Below are positions 1-6,922 of a stretch of 18,958 nt of DNA, piece after piece. Location: positions 1 to 18,958 of the forward strand of contig DBMM01000096.1 of assembly GCA_002298925.1 (NCBI GenBank), given 5' to 3'. Origin of the DNA: Geobacter sp. UBA698. Lineage in GTDB: Bacteria > Desulfobacterota > Desulfuromonadia > Geobacterales > Pseudopelobacteraceae. The position numbers were made by a program, and so were the translations under genes. How positions within the stretch are numbered: position 1 is the first letter of the stretch; every line of letters begins with the position of its first letter. The notes under the pieces are model-generated. The model worked only from the letters and a program-made list of their open reading frames with translations. It did no database searches and was not told the DNA's origin.

Positions 1-39
1 GTGGCCGACGTTCCAGTAGATTTGTCTTGTTGCTTCCAT
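1..39 (-). CDS. Start of a gene running off the left edge; possible membrane Fe-S oxidoreductase
   Basis: Only the first 13 codons are present (MEATRQIYWNVGH). The start is supported by a GAGG motif six bases upstream of the ATG on the minus strand. An N-terminus of this kind, with an IYWN motif just before an expected membrane segment, reminds me of the membrane-bound Fe-S oxidoreductases (DUF224/heterodisulfide-reductase-like) that pass electrons from electron-transfer flavoprotein to quinone in anaerobic fatty-acid oxidisers. That identification is an inference from 13 residues plus context: a thiolase gene lies 91 bases upstream in the same direction. The existence of a coding start here is fairly safe; the function is not. 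Confidence 0.45.
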   Translation of the reverse strand, partial: MEATRQIYWNVGH

Positions 40-76
40 GGCTTGCCTCACTGATCGTATTACAACACTTTATCCG

Positions 77-105
77 CTTTTACTTCTTCTTGACGTTCAT
101 GTCAA
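77..105 (-). promoter_or_regulatory. Possible sigma-70-type promoter for the left-edge gene
   Basis: Read on the minus strand, TTGACA at 105-100 is followed after 17 bases by TAAAAG at 82-77, about 40 bases before the ATG at 39. The -35 box is perfect and the -10 box is weak. The -35 overlaps a short inverted repeat (CTTGAC at 89-94, GTCAAG at 101-106), which could be an operator or a short hairpin after the thiolase gene. Confidence 0.3.
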
Positions 106-130
106 GTACAAACTTAACTCATATTGTTCT

Positions 131-1306
131 CTACACTCGTTCAAAAATAACGGCCACTGCTTCACCGCCACCGATGCAGAGGGTCGCCAGCCCGTATCTG
201 GCCTGACGTCTGTGCAACTCCCGGATCACGGTTGCCGCCAGCCTGCCGCCGCTGGCGCCAATGGGGTGACCGATGGCACAGGCGCCACCATTGACGTTGA
301 CCCGCGCTGGGTCAAGTTCGAGCGACTTGATCGCAATCAACGGCACCGAGGCAAACGCCTCGTTGATCTCGAACAGGTCAATCTCTTTTGGCTTAATCCC
401 GGCACGGGCACAGGCCCGTTCAATTGCCCCGGCCGGCGCATCCGGAAAATGATCGGGATGACGGCTTTCAGTGGCACTAGCAATGATCCGCGCCTTTGGA
501 GTCAAATTGAACTTTTTCAACCCTTCGGCATCGGTCAGCAGCGCCAGAGCTGCGCCGTCGTTTATGCTCGAGGCATTGCCTGCGGTGATGGTGCCCTCCT
601 TCCTGAAGGCCGGCCGTAACGAGGAAAGCTTGGTAAAATCTCCCTTGAATGGCTCCTCATCGTCTGTCAGGGTGATCACTCCCCCCTTGCCCGACTTGAC
701 TACCGGGACGATCTCATCGGCAAAGATCCCATCCTTGACCGCTGCTCGGGCCAGTCGGTAAGAGCGTGCGGCAAATTCATCCTGTGCTTCCCGGGACAGT
801 CCGTTGCGGGCGGCGCTGTCCTCACCGATCTCCCCCATGTGGCGGCCGCTGTCTGGATCCTGAAGGCCATCATGGATCATCAGATCCAGCAATTCGCCAT
901 GTCCCATCCTGTAGCCAGACCGCCCCTTCTTGAGGAGATAGGGAGCAAGCGACATGTTCTCCATGCCTCCGGCAAGCACGATTCTTGCTTCGCCAAGCCG
1001 GATGCTGTTCGCTGCCAGCATGATCGACTGGAGCCCGCTGCCACAGACCTTGTTGATGGTTAAAGCGCGGGTTTTATCGGGAATACCGGCATCCCGCATG
1101 GCTTGCCTGGCCGGAGCCTGACCGCAGCCGCCCGACAGCACCTGACCGATGATTACCTCGTCTACTGCGTCCGCACTCAGACCGGTTCTGGCTAAAAGCC
1201 CCTGCATCACAACAGCAGCCAACTGCGGCGCTCCCAGATCGGAAAGCATCCCTGAAAAAGAACCAAAGGGCGTCCGTAATGCATCCACCACATAAATATC
1301 CTGCAT
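131..1306 (-). CDS. Thiolase (acetyl-CoA C-acyltransferase)
   Basis: A 391-residue thiolase of the usual family length. It condenses two acetyl-CoA or, in the degradative direction, cleaves 3-ketoacyl-CoA with CoA to give acetyl-CoA. The three catalytic positions are visible: nucleophilic Cys88 in NKVCGSGLQS, His347 in CAIGHPIGASG, and Cys377 in CIGGGEA. The conserved NEAFA motif starts at Asn315. The ATG at 1306 has GGAGG six bases upstream. The gene follows the acyl-CoA dehydrogenase/CoA-transferase/acetate permease operon but is separated from it by 178 bases holding a terminator-like hairpin, so it may have its own promoter or be read through. The sequence does not tell biosynthetic from degradative thiolase. 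Context favours cleavage of short-chain ketoacyl-CoA. Confidence 0.93.
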   Translation of the reverse strand: MQDIYVVDALRTPFGSFSGMLSDLGAPQLAAVVMQGLLARTGLSADAVDEVIIGQVLSGGCGQAPARQAMRDAGIPDKTRALTINKVCGSGLQSIMLAANSIRLGEARIVLAGGMENMSLAPYLLKKGRSGYRMGHGELLDLMIHDGLQDPDSGRHMGEIGEDSAARNGLSREAQDEFAARSYRLARAAVKDGIFADEIVPVVKSGKGGVITLTDDEEPFKGDFTKLSSLRPAFRKEGTITAGNASSINDGAALALLTDAEGLKKFNLTPKARIIASATESRHPDHFPDAPAGAIERACARAGIKPKEIDLFEINEAFASVPLIAIKSLELDPARVNVNGGACAIGHPIGASGGRLAATVIRELHRRQARYGLATLCIGGGEAVAVIFERV

Positions 1307-1377
1307 CTGTTGCCTCCGTGAAAAGCCATTTTCGACAGTTCCGCTGCCACAGACGGGCCATTGGGACGAAACTGCTG

Positions 1378-1394
1378 CTGCAGGAATCCTGCAG
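1378..1394. repeat. 17-base palindrome upstream of thiolase gene
   Basis: CTGCAGGA and TCCTGCAG flank a single central base, giving an almost perfect dyad about 70 bases before the thiolase ATG. It could be an operator for the thiolase gene or a chance hairpin. No T-run follows on either strand, so it is not a terminator. Confidence 0.35.
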
Positions 1395-1430
1395 TTGTTT
1401 TAGTTTAAGTTGACTGACAACGTTCGTTAG

Positions 1431-1456
1431 AAAATCCCCCTCCATGGAAGAGGGGG
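1431..1456 (-). terminator. Possible intrinsic terminator after actP
   Basis: Read on the minus strand, a 7-bp G/C-rich stem (CCCCCTC paired with GAGGGGG, at 1456-1450 and 1442-1436, 7-base loop) is followed by GATTTTCT. It begins 28 bases after the actP stop and precedes the thiolase gene. The T-run is short, so termination may be partial. The stem also resembles one arm of the G-run repeats seen elsewhere in the window. Confidence 0.5.
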
Positions 1457-1484
1457 CGTTTACCTGGTCCAGTTACCTGACAGA

Positions 1485-3434
1485 TTAGTGTTCAGCTGCC
1501 TTGGCAATACCGATGCCGGTATTCTGCCGCACGTAGATCCCGCTGAACATCTCTTCGGCGCGGCGATCGCGGAAGAGGAGGCAGCCAATGATCGCTGCCA
1601 GGAAGCCGAGCGGCACCGAAACGATCCCAGGGTTTTTCAGTGGAAAGAGTGGCGCATCGAGCCCGAGCATGGATTTACCATCCTTGTTCTTTTCGTAGTC
1701 TGCATGTGCCTTGGCGAGGGATATCAGCTCCTTCTCCGCCAGCACAATCCCTCCGGACTGTTTCTTCTCAAGGGTCTCATAAATTACCCTGGCATCAGCA
1801 GCGATCTTCTTTGGATAAGTCATGTTAGGGGAGACCATGACCAGGCCGATAGCGGAAACCGAGCCAACCACCAGGCCCGATATGATGCCGGCAGTATTAA
1901 ACCGCTTCCAGAAGAGTGAAAAAATGATCACCGGGAAATTGCCGGAAGCTGCCACGGCAAAGGCCAGAGCTACGAGATGAACAATGTTTTCTTTCTCGGC
2001 AGCGATACCAAGAACAATGGCGATGAGGCCGACCACCAGGGAGGTAATCCGGGCGACCCTGACCTGATCGCGCTGCTCGGCCTTGCCGTTCTTGATGATG
2101 TTGACATACACATCATGGGAGATTGCTGCTGAAGAGGCCAGTACCAGACCTGACACTACTGCCAGGATGGTGGTGAATGCCACCGCGCAGACAAAGGCCA
2201 GGAAAAGGTCGCCACCGATTGTGCCGGCACCGCCGCCAAGGTATTGGGCAAGCAGGAGCGCCGACATGTTACCCCCCTTGTCGATGGCGACGAGCTTCTG
2301 GGGTGTCAGGTAGATCGCGGCTCCGAAGCCAAGTACCGTCGACATGATGAAGAAGAAACCGATCAGGAACATGGCGACGATGACGCTCTTGCGAGCTGCC
2401 TTGGCGTTCGGCACAGTGAAGAACCGCATCATGATGTGCGGAAGGCCGGCGGCGCCGAGCAGCCAGGCCAGACCGAGCGAGACCTGATCAATGGGGTTCT
2501 TGAGGAAAAGTCCCGGCTCAAGGAAGCGCTGGCCGTAATCGAAACCGGGCACGGCCAGCGGATGCTTCAAAAGCACCCGGACATGATCCTGGATTGCAGA
2601 GCTGCAGGCGATCTCGGAAAAGAAGCGCAGGGGATTCATCCCCACCTTCGCGAGTATGAGAACGGACATGATTACCCCGCAGCCCATGAGGAGTCCGGCC
2701 TTTATGATCTGAACCCAGGTGGTCGCCTTCATCCCGCCGAAGCCGACATAGATGATGATCAGCAATCCGACGCCGACCACCGACGTCTTGAAGGGGATAT
2801 CGAGGAGAACCTGCATCAGCTTGCCGGCACCTACCATCTGTGCCAGCAGATAGAAGATTGACACGGTCACGGTGGAGAATGCGGCAAAACCGCGGACCAC
2901 TTTGGGAGATGAGCGTAAGGAGAGGATGTCCCCCATGGTGTATTTGCCGGCATTGCGACAAGGTTCGGCAATAACCAGGAGTATGGTCACAAAAGTGACC
3001 ATGGGGCCGACCGCATACATGAAACCGTCGATACCGGCGATGGAAATCAGCCCGGTTATGCCGAGGAATGTGGCGGCCGACAGGTAGTCTCCGGCGATGG
3101 CCCAACCATTTTGGAATCCGGAGATCCCTCCTCCGGCCGCATAGAAGTCGGCGGCCGACTTGGTCTGTCGGGCTGCCCAGACCACGATTCCCATGGTGGA
3201 GCCGATAATGACCAGAAACATGCTGACGGTAATCGCCCGATTGGTCTTGAGCTTCGGAGCCGCTGCCGGCGGCGTGGCTGTTGCGGGAGTGGTCACTTGT
3301 GCCGGCGCTGTCTGTACGGCAGGCGCGACGACCGTCGCAGCGCCCCCGGCCGGGGCCTGACTGGCAGGCTCAGCGGCGAGGAGTGCCGTGCCGAGTGTCA
3401 GAACCAGTGTCATGGAAAGTAAAAATCGTTTCAT
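1485..3434 (-). CDS. actP: Cation/acetate symporter, ActP type (SSS family)
   Basis: A 649-residue sodium:solute symporter that should take up acetate or other short-chain monocarboxylates across the inner membrane. It matches ActP motif by motif: GFQNGWAIAGDYLSAATFLGI (residues 106-126, quoted in part: GDYLSAATFLG), YLLAQMVGAGKLM, FGGMKATTWVQIIKAG, GAAGLPHIMMRFFTV and AVAFTTILAVVSGL. A signal-peptide-like segment (residues 1-21) is followed by an Ala/Pro/Thr-rich stretch to about residue 62, then the first transporter helix near residue 68. It is about 100 residues longer than Escherichia coli ActP, because of this linker and an extra charged loop near residues 546-590. Its ATG shares one base with the stop codon of the upstream DUF485 gene (TGATG), indicating translational coupling. 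The exact substrate is inferred. Confidence 0.93.
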   Translation of the reverse strand: MKRFLLSMTLVLTLGTALLAAEPASQAPAGGAATVVAPAVQTAPAQVTTPATATPPAAAPKLKTNRAITVSMFLVIIGSTMGIVVWAARQTKSAADFYAAGGGISGFQNGWAIAGDYLSAATFLGITGLISIAGIDGFMYAVGPMVTFVTILLVIAEPCRNAGKYTMGDILSLRSSPKVVRGFAAFSTVTVSIFYLLAQMVGAGKLMQVLLDIPFKTSVVGVGLLIIIYVGFGGMKATTWVQIIKAGLLMGCGVIMSVLILAKVGMNPLRFFSEIACSSAIQDHVRVLLKHPLAVPGFDYGQRFLEPGLFLKNPIDQVSLGLAWLLGAAGLPHIMMRFFTVPNAKAARKSVIVAMFLIGFFFIMSTVLGFGAAIYLTPQKLVAIDKGGNMSALLLAQYLGGGAGTIGGDLFLAFVCAVAFTTILAVVSGLVLASSAAISHDVYVNIIKNGKAEQRDQVRVARITSLVVGLIAIVLGIAAEKENIVHLVALAFAVAASGNFPVIIFSLFWKRFNTAGIISGLVVGSVSAIGLVMVSPNMTYPKKIAADARVIYETLEKKQSGGIVLAEKELISLAKAHADYEKNKDGKSMLGLDAPLFPLKNPGIVSVPLGFLAAIIGCLLFRDRRAEEMFSGIYVRQNTGIGIAKAAEH

Positions 3435-3748
3435 CAGAATCCCCCCTCAATTTCACTGATCAGTTCTTCGGTGAGCCGATCGAAGTCTTTGTTGGCCACG
3501 TAGGCGTAATAGATGGCTATCCCCCAGGACGACAGGAACTGAAGCAACGCAAAGAGGTAGCAGACATTGATGTTGCCGATTACCTTCACCTTGAAGAGAT
3601 CGGGGGCGTAGCCCGCACCCAGGAGGAGCAACAGGTAGAGGACTGTTGCGAAGGCCCACCAGCCAAACAGAAATGTGGTCTTCTTTCGCTGCAGTTCCCG
3701 AAATTTAGGATGTTCTGCAATTGCGTCCCAGTTATAATTCTTTGCCAT
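3434..3748 (-). CDS. DUF485 small inner-membrane protein, partner of ActP
   Basis: A 104-residue protein of the DUF485 (YjcH) family. Two hydrophobic segments are visible (about residues 27-47 and 58-83), separated by a short loop and followed by a charged tail (DFDRLTEELISEIEGG). Genes of this family lie next to actP in many bacteria, and the product is thought to be an accessory or stability partner of the permease; its biochemical role is not established. The start at 3748 has GGAGAGGTG just upstream. The stop overlaps the actP ATG by one base. It lies 58 bases after the CoA-transferase gene, so it is probably cotranscribed with it. Confidence 0.9.
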   Translation of the reverse strand: MAKNYNWDAIAEHPKFRELQRKKTTFLFGWWAFATVLYLLLLLGAGYAPDLFKVKVIGNINVCYLFALLQFLSSWGIAIYYAYVANKDFDRLTEELISEIEGGF

Positions 3749-3806
3749 GCTTCACCTCTCCTTTTGGTTGTTACCCTGCGCCTGCATCACTCTGCCATCC
3801 GCCACA

Positions 3807-5153
3807 TCAGGCGATCTTGTTGCTGCGACGCCAGATGTTAAGCTCCTGCGCCTGCTTGATCAGTTCATCACGGAAATCGGGGTGAGCGATATTGATGAGC
3901 TCTTCAGCCCGCTGCCAGGTCGACTTCCCTTTCATCTGGGCGTAGCCGAACTCCGTCACGACATAGTGGACGATCGAACGGGGACAGGTGACGATGGTCC
4001 CGGGCGTGAGGGTCGGTACGATCCTGGAGCCGATGGTCCCGTCTTTCTTCTTGAATGTGGAGCTGATGCAGATCAGCCCCTTGCCGCCCTTGGACTTGAA
4101 GGCCCCGAAGACAAAGTCCAACTGGCCACCGGTGCCCGATATCTGGCGAGCGCCGCTTGATTCGGAAGCCACCTGGGAAAACAGGTCCACCTCCAGGGCA
4201 TTATTGATCGCGATCACCTTGTCGTTCTTGCAGATGTTTTCGGGGTCATTGGTGTAATCCACCGGATACGACGCGCACATGGGATTGTTGTCCAGGAAGT
4301 CGTAAAGCCTCCGCGATCCCATGGCAAAGGTGTAGACCATCTTTCCCTTGTCGATATTTTTGCGCTTCCCGGTAACGCGGCCCGCTTCGTACATGTCGAC
4401 GTACGAGTCGGCCAGCATCTCGGTATGAACGCCGATGTCCTTGAGATCGCTCTGGGCGATCAGCGAGCCGACAACATTCGGCAGCCCCCCTATCCCGAGC
4501 TGGATGGTAGCCCCGTCTTCCATCAGCTCCATGACGTGGGCCGCAATTCCCCTGTCCGCATCGCTTGCCGCGGCCGCAGGGAGTTCCAGGAGCGGGTTGT
4601 TCGGCCCTTCGACCACAAAATCGACTTCCGAGATATGAATCCCCTCGCTGTTGCCGCCATAACAACGGGGGCAATTGATGTTCACCTCGACGATAACGGT
4701 TCGTGCCTTATGGCAGTACGCCGGTGCCAGCGAACATGACGTTGAGAAGTTGAAAAAGCCCTTGTCATCCATCGGCGCCACCTGAACGAAGGCCACGTCC
4801 ACCTTGTTATAGTGAGTAACCGCACCCGGACCCTGGTGGTAGGTAAAGGGGATGTAACTGGCAAGTCCCACCTCCGAGTACTTGCGACCCACCCCAGAAA
4901 AATGCCAGTCCCCCCAGGTAAAGACTTCCCGTTTAGGGTCTGCATCCACGCATTTCAGCGGTCTGGTTCTGGTCGTGGTTTCCAGGATGATGTCTGTCAG
5001 CTCACCTTTTCTCCTGGCAAGAGCTTCATCCAGCGCCTCGATGTTTTGGGCGAATTCGCCCATGAAGATGGTATCGCCGGGCTTCACCACCCTGACCGCA
5101 TCGTCCGCACTTCGCAACTTCTTCTGATACTGAGTTCTCCAGATAGCTGACAT
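3807..5153 (-). CDS. Acyl-CoA:acetate CoA-transferase / acetyl-CoA hydrolase family
   Basis: A 448-residue class I CoA-transferase resembling the butyryl-CoA:acetate and 4-hydroxybutyrate CoA-transferase group in length and motifs. The glutamate expected to form the glutamyl-CoA thioester is Glu245 in GVHTEM. The glycine-rich loop GIGGLPN (about residues 220-226) and the C-terminal GTGGQLDFV (about 340-348) are both present. It would move CoA between acetate and a short-chain acyl group, activating an acid without ATP. The start at 5153 has GGGAGG upstream. Between a short-chain acyl-CoA dehydrogenase gene and actP-DUF485 genes, it probably links uptake or release of acetate to short-chain acyl-CoA oxidation. 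Succinyl-CoA:acetate transferase, which Geobacter uses in acetate metabolism, is an alternative, but those enzymes are generally longer. Confidence 0.88.
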   Translation of the reverse strand: MSAIWRTQYQKKLRSADDAVRVVKPGDTIFMGEFAQNIEALDEALARRKGELTDIILETTTRTRPLKCVDADPKREVFTWGDWHFSGVGRKYSEVGLASYIPFTYHQGPGAVTHYNKVDVAFVQVAPMDDKGFFNFSTSCSLAPAYCHKARTVIVEVNINCPRCYGGNSEGIHISEVDFVVEGPNNPLLELPAAAASDADRGIAAHVMELMEDGATIQLGIGGLPNVVGSLIAQSDLKDIGVHTEMLADSYVDMYEAGRVTGKRKNIDKGKMVYTFAMGSRRLYDFLDNNPMCASYPVDYTNDPENICKNDKVIAINNALEVDLFSQVASESSGARQISGTGGQLDFVFGAFKSKGGKGLICISSTFKKKDGTIGSRIVPTLTPGTIVTCPRSIVHYVVTEFGYAQMKGKSTWQRAEELINIAHPDFRDELIKQAQELNIWRRSNKIA

Positions 5154-5193
5154 TGATTAAACCTCCCGGAATGTTGGCAACTTCTCGAATAAA

Positions 5194-6333
5194 TTAAGAG
5201 AGCAGCAGCTTGGAGATAACCACCCGCTGCACTTCATTGGTCCCTTCGTAGATCTCGGTGATCTTGGCATCGCGGTACATCCGCTCGACTTCGTAATCGC
5301 AGATGAAGCCGTAGCCGCCATGAATCTGGATGGCCTCCCTGGTAACGTACGTGGCGGCTTCCGAGGCGAGCATCTTGCACATGGCCGACTCCATGGCGTA
5401 GCTCTTCTTGGCATCCTTGAGAGTAGCCGCCTTGTAGGTCATCAGCTTGCTGGTCTCGATTTTTGAAAACATATCCGCCAGTTTGAACTGGATCGCCTGC
5501 AGATCGCTGATCGGCGCGCCGAACTGCTTGCGCTCCTTGGAGTAGGCCAGGGATCGCTCGAAGGCTCCTTCGGCGATGCCGAGCGCCTGGGAGGCGATGC
5601 CGATCCGCCCACCGTTAAGGGTATCCATGGCGACATTGAACCCTTTGCCCTCCTGGCCAAGCAGGTTTTCCACCGGGATGCGGACATCGTCGAACGCAAA
5701 GGCGGTGGTGTAGCTGCCGCGGATGCCCATCTTCTTTTCGTTTTTGAGGATGGTGACACCGGGAGATTTGAGGTCGATGATGAAGGCGCTGATCCCTTTG
5801 TGCTTGAGGCTCCGGTCAGAGGAAGCCAGCAGGACTCCGGTGCCGAGATAGCCACCGTTGGTGATGAAGGTCTTGCTGCCGTTGATGACGAACTCATCAC
5901 CCTCGCGCCTGTACATGGTGGCGGTCCCGCCGGCGTCACTGCCTGCATCCGGTTCGGTGAGCAGGAAGCAGCCGATGGTCTCGCCGCTGTTCAGTGCCGG
6001 CAGCCACTTTTTCTTCTGCTCTGCGGTGCCGAAGGTATAAATCGGACCGGAACAGAGGGAGGTGTGGGCCGAGATCAGTACGCCGCTGGAGCCGCAGGCT
6101 TTGGAGACTTCTTCGACGACAATGGCGTAAGAGAGCATATCCAGACCGGCCCCGCCATACTCCTCCGGGAGGTAGCTGCCGAGAAAACCCATCTCGCCCA
6201 TCTTCTGGACGAGTTCATCGGGAATGGCGTGATCCTCGTCAATCTTCATGGCGATCGGCTTGATCTCTTTTTCCACAAAATCCCTGACTGCCGACTGCAA
6301 TACCTTGTGATCCTGGCTAAGCTCGAAATTCAT
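5194..6333 (-). CDS. Short-chain acyl-CoA dehydrogenase (butyryl-CoA dehydrogenase-like)
   Basis: A 379-residue FAD enzyme of the standard acyl-CoA dehydrogenase length. It oxidises a saturated acyl-CoA to the trans-2-enoyl-CoA and passes electrons to electron-transfer flavoprotein. Signature motifs are CFLLTEPDAGSDAG (122-135), GSKTFITNGG (152-161), KMGIRGS (201-207) and QIHGGYGF (336-343). The catalytic base is Glu363 in IYEGTNEVQR, the position used by short- and medium-chain enzymes. A GAGGAG motif eight bases before the ATG fixes the start. It is the first gene of the operon downstream of the sigma-54-type promoter at 6671-6686, and the CoA-transferase gene starts 40 bases after its stop. 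Chain-length preference (butyryl or other) cannot be read from the sequence alone. Confidence 0.93.
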   Translation of the reverse strand: MNFELSQDHKVLQSAVRDFVEKEIKPIAMKIDEDHAIPDELVQKMGEMGFLGSYLPEEYGGAGLDMLSYAIVVEEVSKACGSSGVLISAHTSLCSGPIYTFGTAEQKKKWLPALNSGETIGCFLLTEPDAGSDAGGTATMYRREGDEFVINGSKTFITNGGYLGTGVLLASSDRSLKHKGISAFIIDLKSPGVTILKNEKKMGIRGSYTTAFAFDDVRIPVENLLGQEGKGFNVAMDTLNGGRIGIASQALGIAEGAFERSLAYSKERKQFGAPISDLQAIQFKLADMFSKIETSKLMTYKAATLKDAKKSYAMESAMCKMLASEAATYVTREAIQIHGGYGFICDYEVERMYRDAKITEIYEGTNEVQRVVISKLLLS

Positions 6334-6361
6334 TGTCTGTTCTCCTCTTGAAGATAAATTT

Positions 6362-6407
6362 TAGGGGTGGGGTCTCCCCGCCCGGAGTACGGCAACTGCG
6401 TCCCTAC
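6362..6407. repeat. Short G/C-rich imperfect palindrome in the operon leader
   Basis: A 46-base segment with complementary ends (TAGGGG at the left, CCCTAC at the right) and an inner GGGG...CCCC hairpin around 6369-6383. It resembles scattered G/C-rich intergenic repeats of bacterial genomes. It lies 29 bases upstream of the acyl-CoA dehydrogenase ATG, inside the predicted leader, where its hairpin could affect translation or message stability. No second copy is visible in this window. Confidence 0.35.
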
Positions 6408-6670
6408 GATTGGTTATGGATACATAAAAACTGAGTCCCGGTTTTAGACGCCTGGCTTTGCCAATCAGACTCTGCAATCGCTACTTTCTTGGCCTGACAT
6501 CCCAGGTTCTTGCTGATATTCAAAATATCGTTTGCAAACAACGCACACAATGTAATTGAAATTCTAATTGCCGAACCAAAACAGCTGCAACAACCAGCCC
6601 GCCTCAAAAACCCAACAACAACTGACTGATATGATTGATGCTTTTTTTAACAATTTACAAAACTATGTTT

Positions 6671-6686
6671 TGCACCACTCGTGCCA
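6671..6686 (-). promoter_or_regulatory. Sigma-54 (-24/-12) promoter for the acyl-CoA dehydrogenase operon
   Basis: On the minus strand the sequence is TGGCACGAGTGGTGCA. This matches the sigma-54 consensus TGGCACG-N4-TTGCA with one change (T to G in the -12 box). It has the invariant GG and GC pairs exactly ten bases apart. Transcription would start near 6660 and run toward the acyl-CoA dehydrogenase gene at 6333, leaving a leader of roughly 325 bases. The adjacent gene encodes a sigma-54 activator, and a palindrome suited to activator binding lies about 100 bases upstream. Confidence 0.72.
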
Positions 6687-6782
6687 ACGCACGACAGCAC
6701 AGCAGCAATAAACACAACATACCGATATCACAGAAATATTTATTTAGAATGACCTACCAGGCGGTGAATTTAAAGGAATTTA

Positions 6783-6798
6783 ACACGACATGTCGTGT
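6783..6798. promoter_or_regulatory. Perfect 16-bp palindrome, likely upstream activator site
   Basis: ACACGACATGTCGTGT is a perfect dyad, centred about 130 bases upstream of the predicted transcription start, the normal distance for a sigma-54 enhancer. Half-site-like sequences (CACGACA near 6690-6696, and CACGAAA on the minus strand around 6896-6922) occur nearby. The dyad is the best candidate for the site bound by the Fis-type domain of the neighbouring activator. Confidence 0.6.
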
Positions 6799-6819
6799 CA
6801 TTGATCAAGGAGGGGCTAG

Positions 6820-6841
6820 TGGCTTACCCAAACGTAAGCCA
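6820..6841. repeat. Hairpin with 8-bp arms downstream of the activator gene
   Basis: TGGCTTAC and GTAAGCCA flank a six-base loop, about 80 bases after the activator stop codon. No T-run follows on the minus strand, so it is a poor intrinsic terminator. It may instead be a second protein-binding dyad or a message-end stabiliser. Confidence 0.4.
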
Positions 6842-6922
6842 TCGATTAGTGCTGCTTTTACTGCACTGCGGTACCCGCAACAACGCTTACACGGTATTTC
6901 GTGCAAGACACTACATTTCGTG

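Larger units (their letters stand above)
6334..6922. other. Gene-free regulatory stretch between activator and its likely target operon
   Basis: About 590 bases with no convincing gene, and clearly more A/T-rich than its surroundings from about 6410 to 6800. From right to left it holds a direct repeat ATTTCGTGC (6896-6904 and 6914-6922), an 8-bp hairpin (6820-6841), a perfect palindrome (6783-6798), a sigma-54-type promoter (6686-6671), a predicted leader of about 325 bases, and a G/C-rich palindrome (6362-6407). A TTG-initiated 67-codon reading frame at 6607-6404 has no recognisable domain and is not called. Confidence 0.7.

Noticed and set aside
2244..2861. Plus-strand reading frame of 205 codons
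   Set aside because: It is antisense to actP with no family motif and no ribosome site.
6404..6607. 67-codon minus-strand reading frame in the leader of the acyl-CoA dehydrogenase operon
   Set aside because: It starts with TTG, has no good ribosome site and no recognisable domain; it may be a decayed gene fragment but cannot be supported.
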